64,000 nt of DNA from Porites lobata (taxonomy: Eukaryota > Cnidaria > Anthozoa > Scleractinia > Poritidae), in contig CALNXK010000046.1 of assembly GCA_942486035.1 (NCBI GenBank), forward strand, positions 1,313,501-1,377,500, in the 5' to 3' direction. The notes under the pieces are model-generated. The model worked only from the letters and a program-made list of their open reading frames with translations, was not told the DNA's origin and did not search any database. A program made the translations under genes and the position numbers. Within the stretch, counting starts at the first letter, position 1; every line of letters begins with the position of its first letter. Of this stretch, positions 11,788 through 23,010 are shown piece by piece.

Positions 11788-13627
11788 GGGACTTTAAGAT
11801 ACCACTACGGCGACGACAACGAGAACGTCAAAAAAGCAATAGGTTGAAAAAGCAAAACAACAACTCTGCACGTGCATCACGCTTTTTTGTACATTTCTTT
11901 GCCGTCACTGCACCACTACTATACGACGTGAAAATTCCTAATTTCACGTTTTATGGAGGACGTAAACAACCGACGCCTAAATTTTCTTTCTCTTTCTGAA
12001 CTTGAATATGGTTGGTACGAATTCTGCTCAAAAAGAGTTCGCTTGCATTTGACAAAGTAAATGAAGTTGGAGTAACGGGTATAGGCTGAAAGAACGCAAA
12101 TTCACTTATTTTAAGGTGGCTCCCTAGAGTATTTACTAATAACCCTAGCTGTCTAGCATACGTTACAGAACGAAACCTAGTCACCTTGTCTTTACGAATT
12201 TGTTCACGAGATTCACCGCTAAGGTTACCCATATAAGAAGGCTCCTTTATCAAGTTTCATTTTCTGGATTAAGGCCGTTGCCATGGCAACATCGCATCCC
12301 TAGCCAGGCAGTAATTTTGTCATTTTTGATCATTTTTTCTTAATATTTCTTATTTTCCTCGGTGAATGTCTTTAAACTTTGCCACTTTATATTAACGATA
12401 TTGCTTAACATTTTAAAGTGGAAAAAACATGGGGTCGTTAAGACGGTTTTGCCAATATTTTGAAATTTGTAATTTTTCTTAATGGAGGAATTTAGCTCTT
12501 ACAGATTTTAACAAAAATAGGAGAGTACAAAGGTACTGCAACTGTTAAGAAATGAGGCGATTTTTAAAAAAATTTACCAAAGGAAACGCGAGAAATTCAC
12601 GGTTAATTAACTACGTTGACGTCACAAAAATCTGAAAAACACGCGTGGTTCGGGGTCGTATGAGCAAAATACGCGCGCGAGCCATCACGCCCGCATGCGC
12701 ATAATGCACAAAGCTACTGAAAACACGTGGTTTCCTTGAAGAGTACGAAAGCCATTGTTTTGAAGCCTTTTATTAGTATCATTACGGTGATATTTCGCCA
12801 GTTGAAAAAGGAGAGATAGCGGATTCAATTTTGTACCTAACACAGGATGTTTTCTTCGAAGTACTTGACTATTGTAGCTAAAATTCGAACCGTGGTGGTC
12901 ACTCGTGAGGATGTCGATCGTCGGCGATGAAGACGGTGGTTGTGCAAGGATCGCAATAAGCCCTTCATTTCCTTATCTGCTGTATACTGTTTGCAGATCT
13001 TCAAATGTCAGCCCACTTCCGGATACTTTTTCAACCTTGTTCTTCTTTAGGGATAATTTGGACGGCGAAGTCTTTCTTTAAAAGTCTGCTGTAAATTATA
13101 AAAGATGGTGCCGATATCTCTAAATCGTACATCATGTCCTCAGCTACATGTACAAGACCGTAGGTCTAGGCGGACAACTGTTGCTCTCGTCAAGGGTCAA
13201 TCTGTGAGTAAAATTATTTCTCGTTGTGCAAAAACATTGTCCATTTACTTCGACTATTTAACGTTTGTCTACTTTTGAAGTGAAAGAATTGATGTCTTTG
13301 AAAATTTCTGCTTTTAATTTGTTTTTATATACAATTTACTCTTTTGGAGATCGATAGTGACTTGTAACCGGTGTAATATTGTCTCCTCTCATAAATGTTT
13401 GACCTACACTAATGAAACTTTTTGCACAATGAGCTTCAATAGAAATTTTTTTGGGGTAATATTTCGAAACTGAGAGGCCATGTTTGTTTTAATTTTTGCG
13501 TGAACGTCGCGCGGATTTTAAAGCTCGCGCCATGCTAGTGCTCAGGCTGCGCACGGCCAATTTACTCTAGGGAGCCACCTTAAGCGACGTTTTCGTGGCC
13601 GTCGCCGTCGTGGTATCTTCAACTCCC
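11788..13627. mobile_element. DNA element with 45-bp TIRs and TA target duplication (outer)
   Basis: The left end GGGACTTTAAGATACCACTA at 11,788 mirrors the right end, whose complement begins GGGAGTTGAAGATACCACGA (right end 13,627). About 45 bases are matched. Both ends are flanked by TA (11,786-11,787 and 13,628-13,629), as in Tc1/mariner-like insertions. The left interior contains GCACGTGCATCACGC followed by TTTTTTGTACATTTCTTTGC, which recurs at about 18,985-19,020. Most of its length is the nested element at 12,115-13,579. No transposase is present. Confidence 0.75.
12115..13579. mobile_element. TTAA-flanked non-autonomous element (nested)
   Basis: The perfect 17-base terminal inverted repeat GGTGGCTCCCTAGAGTA lies at 12,115 and its complement ends at 13,579. 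TTAA directly flanks both sides (12,111-12,114 and 13,580-13,583), the target duplication of piggyBac-type transposition. The 1.46 kb interior shows no transposase. It sits inside the TA-flanked element. Confidence 0.85.
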
Positions 13628-13699
13628 TATTATCAAGTCAAAAGTAGAAAACAGCTCATATATATTTTATAAATACCAGTATACAGAAATTGAAAGGCC

Positions 13700-14470
13700 T
13701 GAGCTGCATTGGTGGATCTATATTCTTTGGATTTCAAATCAAGCTATTCCTTTTTCAGAAAAGGACTGATTCACCAGATCAAAAATCAGGATGTGGGTTG
13801 CATTTTGCGAAAGGAACACACCCTTAAGTCATTTGAATTATTTTCTATCGTACTGCCGTATCATGCTGTTAAATATTGCAGCATAAATTGGAGTCGGCCA
13901 TCCAGTCGTGAGCTTCATAACGCTGTTCCCTAGGGTAGTGTCCTTGGACCTGTTTTATTCCTGTTTATAATCCACCCTTGGGTGATATTATGAAACACCA
14001 TAACGTTGAGTTTCTTTTGTATGCCGGCTTCCTCTGCTGACTTGGGAAATTAGCAAAAGAAGACTGTGTTTGAGATATCGATGCTTGGATGACGGTAAAC
14101 ATGTTTAAGATGAACAGGAACAAGGCAAATCGGTTGTCCTATATGCTAGTCCTCGCCCACCTCCACCTCCGACGTCAATTTCGGTTTGAGATGAGTGATT
14201 AGCAAGTCATCGGTAGCTAGAAACATTGGTGTTCTGTATGATACATTCATGCCAGTGGAACATCATGTCACAGCCGTACGCAAGGCAGGCTTCTACCACC
14301 TTCGAGACGGTAGCCGCATAAGGGAATACATCAGTCGCCTTACGGAGGAAATACTTGTGCATGCTTTCATTCCTTCGAGATTGGACTTCTGTAATTTACT
14401 ACCGAAACAAACTATCAAGAGACTTCAGCATGTTCAAACCGTTATCATTGAATACTGACATTGTATCGAA
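13700..14470 (+). pseudogene. LINE reverse transcriptase remnant
   Basis: At about 13,928-14,030, with frame breaks, the reading corresponds to the RT palm block (PQGSVLGPVLF-like, then a degraded YADD region). The frame at 14,195-14,458 encodes the thumb-side block (SVARNIGVLYDTFMPVEHHV, then EILVHAFIPSRLDFCNLLPK). Several stops and shifts show it is dead. It lies downstream of Gene A and antisense to it. Confidence 0.7.
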
Positions 14471-14585
14471 GAGAGGTTATTGTAACTGTATCTCAAGGAG
14501 CACTATTGGGAGCATTTTTCTTTCAGACTTAATATGATTATCAGGAGGCCTAGGTACCTCGAGCTCACTTAGGAAACTGGGGTCA

Positions 14586-14710
14586 TTATACGTTTCTTGG
14601 AAACTACCCACCTACCCCTCCCCTAAGCCAAGATTAACACTAATGTCTCACTTGGGGCAAAGTGTTGGCTTAGGGCAGGGGTAGGTGGGCACTTTCCCAG
14701 AAACGTATAA
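14586..14710. repeat. Foldback element
   Basis: The left arm begins TTATACGTTTCTTGGAAA and the right arm ends TTTCCCAGAAACGTATAA at 14,710. Inner arms share CCCACCTACCCCT / AGGGGTAGGTGGG and AAGCCAA / TTGGCTT. Confidence 0.8.
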
Positions 14711-14779
14711 AGGTCGGCAAGTCTATTTTGTTGATCGATTTGTTTCGAAACGGAGTAGTTGATATCGAGTAGTAGGTTT

Positions 14780-14945
14780 GGATGAACAACAACAACAAAA
14801 ATCTTTATTTGCATGACCAAAATCTTTACAGTATTCCAAAAGCGTACAACAAACCATGGGAACAATTTTAAAATCACAACGATCATTGAAATTATAACGA
14901 CAATTGAAATTAATTTAAATGTAACATGATGTAAATAAGACACAA
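14780..14945 (-). repeat. 3' end of a retroelement with (GTT)n tail
   Basis: On the minus strand the segment ends with AATAAAGATTTTTGTTGTTG, a poly(A)-like signal followed by a GTT tail. This is the same kind of tail as the LINE ending at 48,288. Only the 3' end is recognisable. Confidence 0.45.
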
Positions 14946-15353
14946 ATTAGAGTTCATAAATTCTATTATCAATTCGATCATTAACAAATACATGATATCT
15001 TAAAGTCTGGGATCATAGACTCTATCTAACTATAATAATTATCCAGGTTAAATGTTTCATAATCATATAACTAAAGTGAAAACCCAATACAACGAAACTC
15101 TGTTATAACAAATGACTTTCTTCGCCCTCAATTAAGCATAGCAAAATGTATCAAATACCCGATTGAACGCACTCTCGTCATAACAAACGGCGATTTTTCT
15201 AGTCCAGGTGTCAAGGTACTCTTTAATGTAATATATGCCTACAGCATACTCTCTTTTCCTTACTTATAGGAGAAGTTTAATATCGACTACAGTTGCTGTC
15301 GTTACGTTCAACTCTTAAATTATTTCCTCTTCCGAGAACCTTGTGGTTGTTCC

Positions 15354-15359
15354 TTTATT
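15354..15359 (-). promoter_or_regulatory. Poly(A) signal of Gene A
   Basis: AATAAA on the minus strand about 57 bases past the TAA at 15,418-15,416. The short 3' UTR supports the view that this exon is a genuine terminal exon. Confidence 0.6.
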
Positions 15360-15415
15360 TGTTAAAACAGATAAAAGAATGGTTTATATTAACACCGCCT
15401 GCAGGACCCACACTG

Positions 15416-15513
15416 TTATTTGTTTAAGACGACCTTAAGGCAAACACCAATGATGATGATCAATACCAACGCGCAGCCAGCACCAATTCCTCCTTTTTCT
15501 CCACCACTGAGAC
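15416..15513 (-). CDS. Gene A terminal exon: transmembrane segment
   Basis: Small last exon of the Ig-superfamily gene. The acceptor CATACCTTTAG ends at 15,514. The first two bases GT complete a serine codon with the A that ends the fibronectin-like exon at 30,501, so the join is in phase 1. The encoded sequence is LSGGEKGGIGAG, a hydrophobic run CALVLIIIIGVCL of about 18-20 residues with its flanks, then KVVLNK and TAA. The cytoplasmic part is therefore only a few residues and has no signalling motif. The exon is too short to stand out by length. Its support is the splice site, phase, hydrophobicity and adjacent poly(A) signal. Further exons in the 15 kb intron upstream cannot be excluded. 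Confidence 0.72.
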
Positions 15514-15615
15514 CTAAAGGTATGAAAATATGCTTTTAGTAGTTTCTGGATAATCAAAAACAAACAACGTCGCCCTAGACAAATTCAGCATGGTTGTATG
15601 ACTTCAGAGCTAGAT

Positions 15616-15856
15616 CGGGTTGTTCGAAGCTGGGTTAAGATAACTAACCCAGGGTTAGTAAGAAATTTGAATTCAGCTATAAGAGCTTAAAAAGAAAATT
15701 CAATTTAATTCTCTTTGTCTACAATTTGAGGATTGGATACTCTAAAAAGAATAGAGAAAATTATCCGAGGGAATGCTTTTGATAAAAAGAAAAAGAATCC
15801 CGGGTTAAAATTTAACCCCAGGTTAGCCCTAACCAGCGTTCGAACAACTGGTCCCA
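15616..15856. mobile_element. MITE, copy 1 of the GTTGTTCGAA family
   Basis: Starts about CGGGTTGTTCGAAGCTGGGT and ends AGCGTTCGAACAACTGGTCC. Inner termini are TAACCCAGGGTTAG / TTAACCCCAGGTTAG. It is about 240 bases. A second copy in the same orientation is at 40,426-40,655, with similar internal sequence (TTGTCTACAA, GAAAATTATCCGAG). Confidence 0.8.
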
Positions 15857-16717
15857 GAAACGAAAACAAAAACGGAAAATTTTCTTTTGTATAGAGATAA
15901 AAATTATATTTTAGCCAGGGCTAAAAGCGAAGCCCTAGTATATATTTATAATTTAAATCAAACAGTTAACTCGCAGTCTACAAGTCAGTTTATTTTAGAG
16001 ATCGATATGACTTTTCGGAGGAAGCGGGGGTTGGGTGATTTTAGAGAAAAAAATAATTTGCAAACAGTCGAAGAATGAAACAAATCTTACATCGAGTTAA
16101 TAGTCTTGTACACCCCAAACACCGCAAGGTAAACTCGGGTTCCGAAAGCCGACGAGTCTGTCGTTAGAAGAAATGAGCCGAATTCTTCTTATTTTAGGTG
16201 AGCTTAATTTTTTCAGCGAGAATAGAAAGTGTAAACAAACTCATAAACTTTATTAAGGCGTTATACAGGGCACGCGTTATGTATGAAGAGTAATATACTG
16301 CCAAATTCTTGAATGGCAAGTAATGAATAAGAAAATAAATAACGATTCAATGGAACAAGTACAAAAACAACACCATCAGGTTCAACATCTGATTATTCTC
16401 GTCCCGGGAGCCACTCGGCTTAATTTGTAACCGAACCGTGTGACCAAGAAACGATGAGTTTTGGGGACGAGAATGTTCGTCTGATATGTTTCTAAAAATA
16501 TCAAAGATTCACGATCTGTGGTCTCACGATCGTGTTTTCAGCTAATGTTATGAACGAACAATGACAGATAAACTATTTCTTGAAAATTTGTATTTGAAAA
16601 CCCATCAGTTAATCGTTAAAAGCAATTCGCGTAACACTAACTGAATCGTGAATCCGTGGCAAAAAAGTTAAATCGGCTGAGCACATGGAAGAAGTCAAAA
16701 CAAAATCAATTTCAATT

Positions 16718-16972
16718 AAGGATTTCAATAAAAAACAGCTTACCTTACTAAAAGTGAGTGTTAAGTCTCTCCTGTGTGGTCCACGATTTTCTCTCTATAT
16801 TAAGGTTTACCTTACCTAAGGTAAACCTTTACATAGCAGATATAGAGAGAAAACCGTTTACATAAAAACCCATAAAACGGCCATAAATCGGCCCGTGGAC
16901 CACACAGGAGAGACGTAACACACATTTTAAGTAAGGTAAGCTGTTTTTTTTATTGAAATCCTTTCATTTTCG
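16718..16972. repeat. Foldback element with nested central palindrome
   Basis: The arms, AAGGATTTCAATAAAAAACA from 16,718 and the mirrored sequence ending near 16,972, match over about 75 bases including TCTCTCCTGTGTGGTCCACG. Near the centre, GGTTTACCTTACCTAAGGTAAACC (about 16,803-16,827) is itself palindromic. No coding potential. Confidence 0.85.
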
Positions 16973-18439
16973 TAGGTTACGGAAACGATAGGTTTTTTCC
17001 CATACAAATCCTTATATTTTGAATGTTACGCAACAATCTCGCCGATGCTCATATTTCGAGCTTGGGCTACCTGTGGAATGATCGATTAGGTATTAAGCGC
17101 CGAGGCGCTTATTTCATTTTCCTTGTTATAGGTGCGGCGCTTAGACTAGAGCGGAGCTTATTTCAACCAAGGGTAAAACACTGAGGGAAATATAGAGAGA
17201 ATTAACTGAGCCGTGTATTAGGTATGCACAATTTAAGAGGGAGTCTCCCTAAAACCGGTCCACTGCCTTTCGGGTCGGAAAATCAATTTCCTTTAAACTT
17301 TGCCCATGAATATATCTTAGTCCAAAAGTAACTGAAACCGCATTAGTTTTTGAAAATATTTCAAAATAAAATTTTTCGGGAGGAAAATCGCTTCAGCACT
17401 CGGCGGCCAAATTTTCGCAGTGACAAAGAGTGAAAATAGCCCAAATTGCCGAGTTCACCAGTTCAAAGTTTTGCACTTTCAACGATTTTTTTCACTTCCT
17501 AGGACTAAATTGGTCCTTAAATGATGTAAAGGACACAATTTTGGTCTTTCAAAAACAACTCGTGTCTACTAAATATTTTTTGATTTACACCCACTTTGCC
17601 GTACGCAGGAAATGACTCAAAAATGCATATTTTCATCCTAGCACTGTGCAAAATCCCCACATCTTCTAAACAAAATGTCTTTTCAGACCAACAAAGGGAA
17701 TGTCCAAAAACATAGAAACATAAAAATATGTTGTGATTTTAACGATTTATCAGCACAGCTGATCGACGAAATATGCCTATTTTCTGTTATGACTGTTTAC
17801 AATACACGATGCAAGGTCTTAATGCAAAGCCCGAATAACACAATAATTCATCAAATGTATCAAGTATTTTAAACTTTTTGTGACTTTTGACATAATAGAA
17901 CATCATGCAGGAAAGGAAAGCCTTTAAGCCGAACGCATTAATACTACAGGTGTACCTGTTTACAGCGCTTGATCCGATCGAATCGTCTTCGCTGTGTACA
18001 CAAAACTAATATCACATGATGGCGCCTGTCACGCATTCCTATATCTGGAATCGTTACTCCGCGAAAACACTTTTTGCTAGTCTGACTAAAACTGACAGGC
18101 AGGAAATTATCTTATCAATAGAGTATTCTATTATATTTATTGCTGTTTTCGTTGACAAGCTGCAATATCAAGAATCATGCATGCAATAAGTGCCCAGTGC
18201 ATTAACAACAGCAACATTTTAGTTTTCCAGGAACAGGCTCCTATCCATTCAGGTTAGGATTTATAAAACAATTGGTCGTCGCTATGAGCTTTCACTTTGT
18301 TTTGTTTTATGTTTGTCGTTAATGTTTTTATTTATTATTTTTTTAAATATATTTCATATTTCTGGTAGCCCGTGGTATTAAACCGACGAGTACCTGTTCT
18401 CAGGTCTTATCAAGCTCCCTGACTCAGGGTGGGGTTAGG

Positions 18440-18800
18440 AATAGGGGTGGAGTGTGCTTGCTAGCAGGAGGTCCGCTAGACTGTTCACAGTCCTCTATTT
18501 TTCCGTAAATCGTCGGTATCAAGCACATTCTCTAACAGGTGGCCTTCTTGGTTTTAAAATGTACCGGGTTTAGCCTGGGGATGACTATGAAATCTACTCT
18601 TGGGGCAGCGGACCCAAGAAGGTCCGCACATCTGGACGATTTTACGGAAAGATAAGGGACAGTGAACAGTCTAGTACCCCGCAAGCAAACATCCCCCTTG
18701 CTATTATCCTAGAACAAATACTGTATCTTTGAAATTAGGTTACCCTGCATTTAAAACTGGCGTGCTGGTTTACCTCGTTTAGGGCTTTCGATTTGGACTC
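18440..18800. repeat. Repeat block mirrored at 20,270-20,510
   Basis: It contains ATCAAGCACATTCTCTAACA and TACCGGGTTTAGCCTGGGGA, also present in direct orientation at about 20,370-20,430. Its GCTATTATCCTAGAACAAAT segment near 18,702 is inverted relative to about 20,450-20,470. The core is a mosaic of direct and inverted copies of one family. Confidence 0.6.
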
Positions 18801-18904
18801 TATTCCTTCCGTTTCCGACTAGTAGTTTTAGCCAGGGCTAAACGCGCCGCTCTGACTCGTTAATATACTAAAAGTTGTACCCCAGAAAAAAAAAATTAAT
18901 AAAA

Positions 18905-19125
18905 ATCGTGTAATGCTAACCGGTGACGGCAACGAGAAATGCAATAAAAAAATCAATAGGGCTTAAGAGCGAAAAAAAAAGTTTGCACGTGCAGCACATT
19001 TTTTTGTACATTTCTTTGCCATTGTTTTGCACGACTTCAAAGTACGTGAAACGTCCTAGTTGCACGTTTTATGGAGAAAAAATCGTATATGTTCCCACGT
19101 TCCATTTTTGTTTCACTGCCGCTCA
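18905..19125. repeat. Copy of an interspersed repeat also at 11,810-11,990
   Basis: GACGGCAACGAGAA, GCACGTGCAGCACATTTTTT, GTACATTTCTTTGCC and CACGTTTTATGGAG recur in the same order at 11,810-11,970. The beginning is mirrored at about 20,140-20,175. Confidence 0.65.
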
Positions 19126-20511
19126 TTTTAACCTTGCTGGCCGCTAACATTTGTCATTTTCTCATCGCAGCTTTGAATTTTTTTTTATGTTTTTTTCTTC
19201 CGCGATGAACTTCGTCTGCTTTCTTTTTTTTCTTTTTGTTTTGTTTTGTCAGTTTCGCTCTAGCTCTTTCTCTGTTATCGGTGTCAGTGTAATGGTAGTA
19301 GGGGGAAACAGTCGAACGCACGATCACGTGATTACGAAATTTTCTCGCATCTTACAGGTTACCATTTTTTTTTCGCGCGCGAGAGCTTCGCTAATACTCA
19401 TTCTCTATTACGGAAAGTGGTTAATTATTAATAGTGCCATATTTTCAAATTCTTGTCCCGTTATTGCCGAAATGCACATATTAAGCTAGCGATTTTCCTG
19501 AAAGGTTGTGAATTCACAGTGAGCCCGCGGAAGAAAAATGAGTAATAATAGGCAGGGTACAAACTCACCGAGGTAGAGTCGTTTTAACTTCTTCTCGCGT
19601 CTTTTCCAACAATCTTTTTCACTACACAAGAGCACTCTACAACCATTTTAGTTATCTTTTGAAGAAGATCAGGTTTCCAGGTTCTTGTGCCTAATGAAAT
19701 CCCAAGCAAATTGCTTTTGAAAGAAAAAGAGTGATTTCTGTGAGCCATCTCGCACATACATCAGAGGACGTTTGGCAGCAATTGTTTCCACAGCTTCGCT
19801 GCCATTTCTTTCTCCAGGTTCCTCATCGTCCGCTTAGTATGTATAGTCTTTTTTTTTTTTTTCAAATGATTTTGTTATAAAAATATTGCGAAAAAAATCG
19901 TTAAATTTTTACTTTTGAACCACTCGGCTTTGGTAAACATTCGTGTGCGATCTGCGTTGCCAGCCCTCTGCCCCTCAAGGGGCACCTCTTCAGCTCAAAA
20001 ATGGTATACAAAAGGCGGGTTGGACGATCAGGCTGGAGTCTCCCAGTATAACACTTTGTTGTATACCCCGCCCCCTCCGATAGGGCGGAAAGGTAAGTTC
20101 GCTAATTAGACATATTGGTGTTGTTGTTGTTGTTTTGTTTTTGCAATTCTCGTTGCCGTTGCAGGTTAGCATCACACGATTTTGTTTTTTTGCTGGAGTA
20201 CAACTTCAAGTATATCAACAAGAGCTGCTCTTTTAGCCCTGTCTAAATCTATATATTAGCGAGTTTGAAAGAAATCGAAAGCGCTAAACGAGGTAAACCA
20301 CCATGCCACTTCACAGTACTTAAATTCTTTACTAAGTCCTTAAATTTTCCGTAAATTCGTCGGGATCAAGCACATTCTCTAACAGGTGGCTATCTTGGTT
20401 TCAGATGTACCGGGTTTAGCCTGGGGACGATAATGATACAGATACAGTATTTGTTCTAGAATAATAGCAAGGGGGGTATTTGCTTGCAGGCCACTAGACT
20501 ATTGTTAATCC

Positions 20512-20940
20512 CGGGGGGTACTTCCTTATAAGAGGCTACTAGGGATGTGCCGCTTGATGGGGTCGTATTTTCACGACTGGATTAACTATAATGGGGTCGC
20601 ATTTTCAATAGAGTTACTAGAATGGGGTGGCACATTTTCGGATTTTTTGATGTAAGGCAGTTCTTCATATTTACGGTTAGCAAACGTACCAGAATGTTTG
20701 AACTGTAGATGAAAGGTGAAGTGTTCTTTATTCTAAAAAATGGGTCAATTCATAAAAATAGAGAGTGCCTAATTTGGGATCGCGAAAAATTACATATTTG
20801 CCCAAAAGTGGCTAAGATGGGGTCTATAATTGATTGGCCACAGAATAGACTATAATGGGGTAGGGGCTCTGAGAGGGCAGCGGCACGTACATACATACAT
20901 ACATACCCAGCAAACTCCCACCCCTCCCCGGGTTGTTTAC
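20512..20940. repeat. Interspersed repeat, GGGGGGTACTTCC family
   Basis: It starts CCGGGGGGTACTTCCTTATA and ends CCCACCCCTCCCCGG, with repeated ATGGGGTCG/ATGGGGT words and a short (ACAT)n run at about 20,889-20,907. It belongs with the fragment at 7,158. It is non-coding and inserted in the core of the long-TIR element. Confidence 0.6.
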
Positions 20941-22191
20941 GCACTATAGGTTCTTATGCATGCATGATTCTTGATTTTGTAGCTTGTCAACGAAAACAGC
21001 AATAAATATAATAGACTACTCTACTGACAAGATAATTTCCTGCCTTTCAAATTTAGTCAGACTAGCAAAAAGTGTTTTCGCGGCGTAACGATTCCCGATG
21101 TAGGAATGCGTGACAGGCGCCATCATGTGATATCAGTTTTGTGTACACAGCGAAGACGAGTCCGATCGGATCAAGCGCTGTAAACAGGTACACCTGTAGT
21201 ATTAATGCGTTCGGCTTAAAGGCTTTCCTTTCCTGCATGATGTTCTATTGTGTCAAAAGTCACAAAAAGTTTAAAATACTTGATACATTTGATGAATTAT
21301 TGTGTTATTCGGGTTTTGCATTAAGACCTTGCATCGTGTATTGTAAACAGTCATAACAGAAAATAGGCATATTTCGTCGATCAGCTGTGCTGATAAATCG
21401 TTAAAATCACAACATATTTTTATGTTTCTATGTTTTTGGACATTCCCTTTGTTGGTCTGAAAAGACATTTTGTTTAGAAGATGTGGGGATTTTGCACAGT
21501 GCTAGGATGAAAATATGCATTTTTGAGTCATTTCCTGCGTACAGCAAAGTGGGTGTAAATCAAAAAATATTTAGTAGACACGAGTTGTTTTTGAAGGACC
21601 AAAATTGTGTCCATTACATCATTTAAGGACCAATTTAGTCCTAGGAAGTGAAAAAAATCGTTGAAAGTGCAAAACTTTGAAGTGGTGAACTCGGCAATAT
21701 GCGCTATTTTTACTCTTTGTCACCGCAAATATTTGGCCGCCGAGTGCTGAAGTGATTTTCCTCCCGAAAAATTTTATTTTGAAATATTTTCAAAAACTAA
21801 TGCGGTTTCAATTACTTTTGGACTAAGATATATTCATGGGCAAAGTTTAAAGGAAATTGATTTTCCGACCCGAAACGCAGTGGACCGGTTTTAGGGAGAC
21901 TCACTCTTAATATAAAATATGTACACCTTGAACTGTTACTATGAACCTGGTTTCAAGAGTTTCCCTGCGAAAAAGCTTTAGTCTCACGAGTTGCTAGTTG
22001 GTCGAGGTCATTTCTCAGACGATATGGTTTTTAATCTCTTTATATCGAGCGCTGTAACAAAGGTGGGGAGTTTTAACTTAATTTGTAAATACCAAAATTA
22101 CCTCCGCGGCGCTTATTAAATTTTCGGTAAAGATGCGGCGCTTATTCGAGTAGCGGCGTTTAATCAGTCATTTACGGTTGACTTAACTTTG

Positions 22192-23010
22192 TTATGACAT
22201 TATTTTTTGGGCGATCGGATTTCCTATTGTCTCGAGTTTAACACAAAATCTATTTAATTCCCATGCGGCACGCGAGAATTTACCGCACTTGGTTGCCCCC
22301 TGAAATCTTTCCGAAATATGGTAATGCTTTAGAGCCTGTTTACATGAAGGTGGGGGACCCCAGATAGGTGAGGTAACCCCCTTAGGTGGGGTAAAAAAAT
22401 AACCCTCCTTTACATGCAATCTTACAACCCCGCCATCAGGGGTGCACTTTCTCAAGATTACTGAATGGTCGCGAAGCACGTAAACAAGAAAAATGCCGGC
22501 AAACCACGTTTTTTGGTGATTGATGCTCTTTTACACTCGCTTGCTGCTCTTGCTGCAAGCTCCTGTGCTGTGGCTTTCTATAGTCACCTTTAATATGATG
22601 CAAAGCTTCCGATAAAGTGAATTTTGCGGGAATTCAATATCGCGAATCCGACCCCGGCTAGGCGGGTTACCCCACCTTGAAACGTTGACATGACAAAATT
22701 TGACCCCCGCTGAGAGGGTTACCCGGTCTGGCAGACCGGGCTACCCACCTTGGCGGGTCACCCCACCTATCATGTAAACGTGATCAAATTAAAATGAGAG
22801 ATTATATAGACAGGCGGGTTACCCCACCTTAGCGGGTTACCTCACGTACCTGGGGTCCCCCACCTCCATGTAAACAGGCCCTTAGAATGGGAGGGCAACA
22901 AAGCGCGGTAAATTCTCGCGTGCTGCATGGGCATTAGATGTTGTGCCAAATTCGAGTCAATAGGACATCCCACAGCAAAAACGTAGCCAGATCTATGACA
23001 TCAATTCAAT
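22192..23010. mobile_element. Older inverted-repeat element (outer) holding a MITE
   Basis: The outer left arm (about 22,205-22,300, ending CACGCGAGAATTTACCGC) mirrors the right arm (about 22,895-23,000, GCGGTAAATTCTCGCGTG onward). Between them sits a separate MITE at about 22,331-22,881, so the outer palindrome is the older insertion. Confidence 0.7.
22331..22881. mobile_element. MITE with GGGCCTGTTTACATGGAGG termini (inner)
   Basis: The left end GCCTGTTTACATGAAGGTGG and right end CCACCTCCATGTAAACAGGC are inverted repeats extending through GGGGACCCCAG. GC-rich internal GGGTTACCC motifs recur. TTAGA-like bases flank both sides but the target duplication is not clean. Right-half and left-end fragments occur at 27,655 and 2,213. 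Confidence 0.8.

Larger units (their letters stand above)
17237..21906. mobile_element. 4.7 kb long-terminal-inverted-repeat element, TTAA-flanked
   Basis: Arms of about 955 bases (17,237-18,190 and 20,952-21,906) are near-identical inverted copies beginning GAGGGAGTCTCCCTAAAACC on the left. TTAA flanks both ends (17,233-17,236; 21,907-21,910). Each arm carries the same 65-codon open frame (17,675-17,872 plus; 21,271-21,468 minus) with one residue difference. The 2.76 kb core is made of other repeats, including partially mirrored blocks at 18,440-18,960 and 20,120-20,520. No transposase is recognised, so the element is probably non-autonomous. It lies in the last intron of Gene A. Confidence 0.8.

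Noticed and set aside
17675..17872. 65-codon frame repeated at 21,271-21,468 as a real gene pair
   Set aside because: It is duplicated because it lies in inverted arms; no domain or expression evidence. Kept only as a finding.
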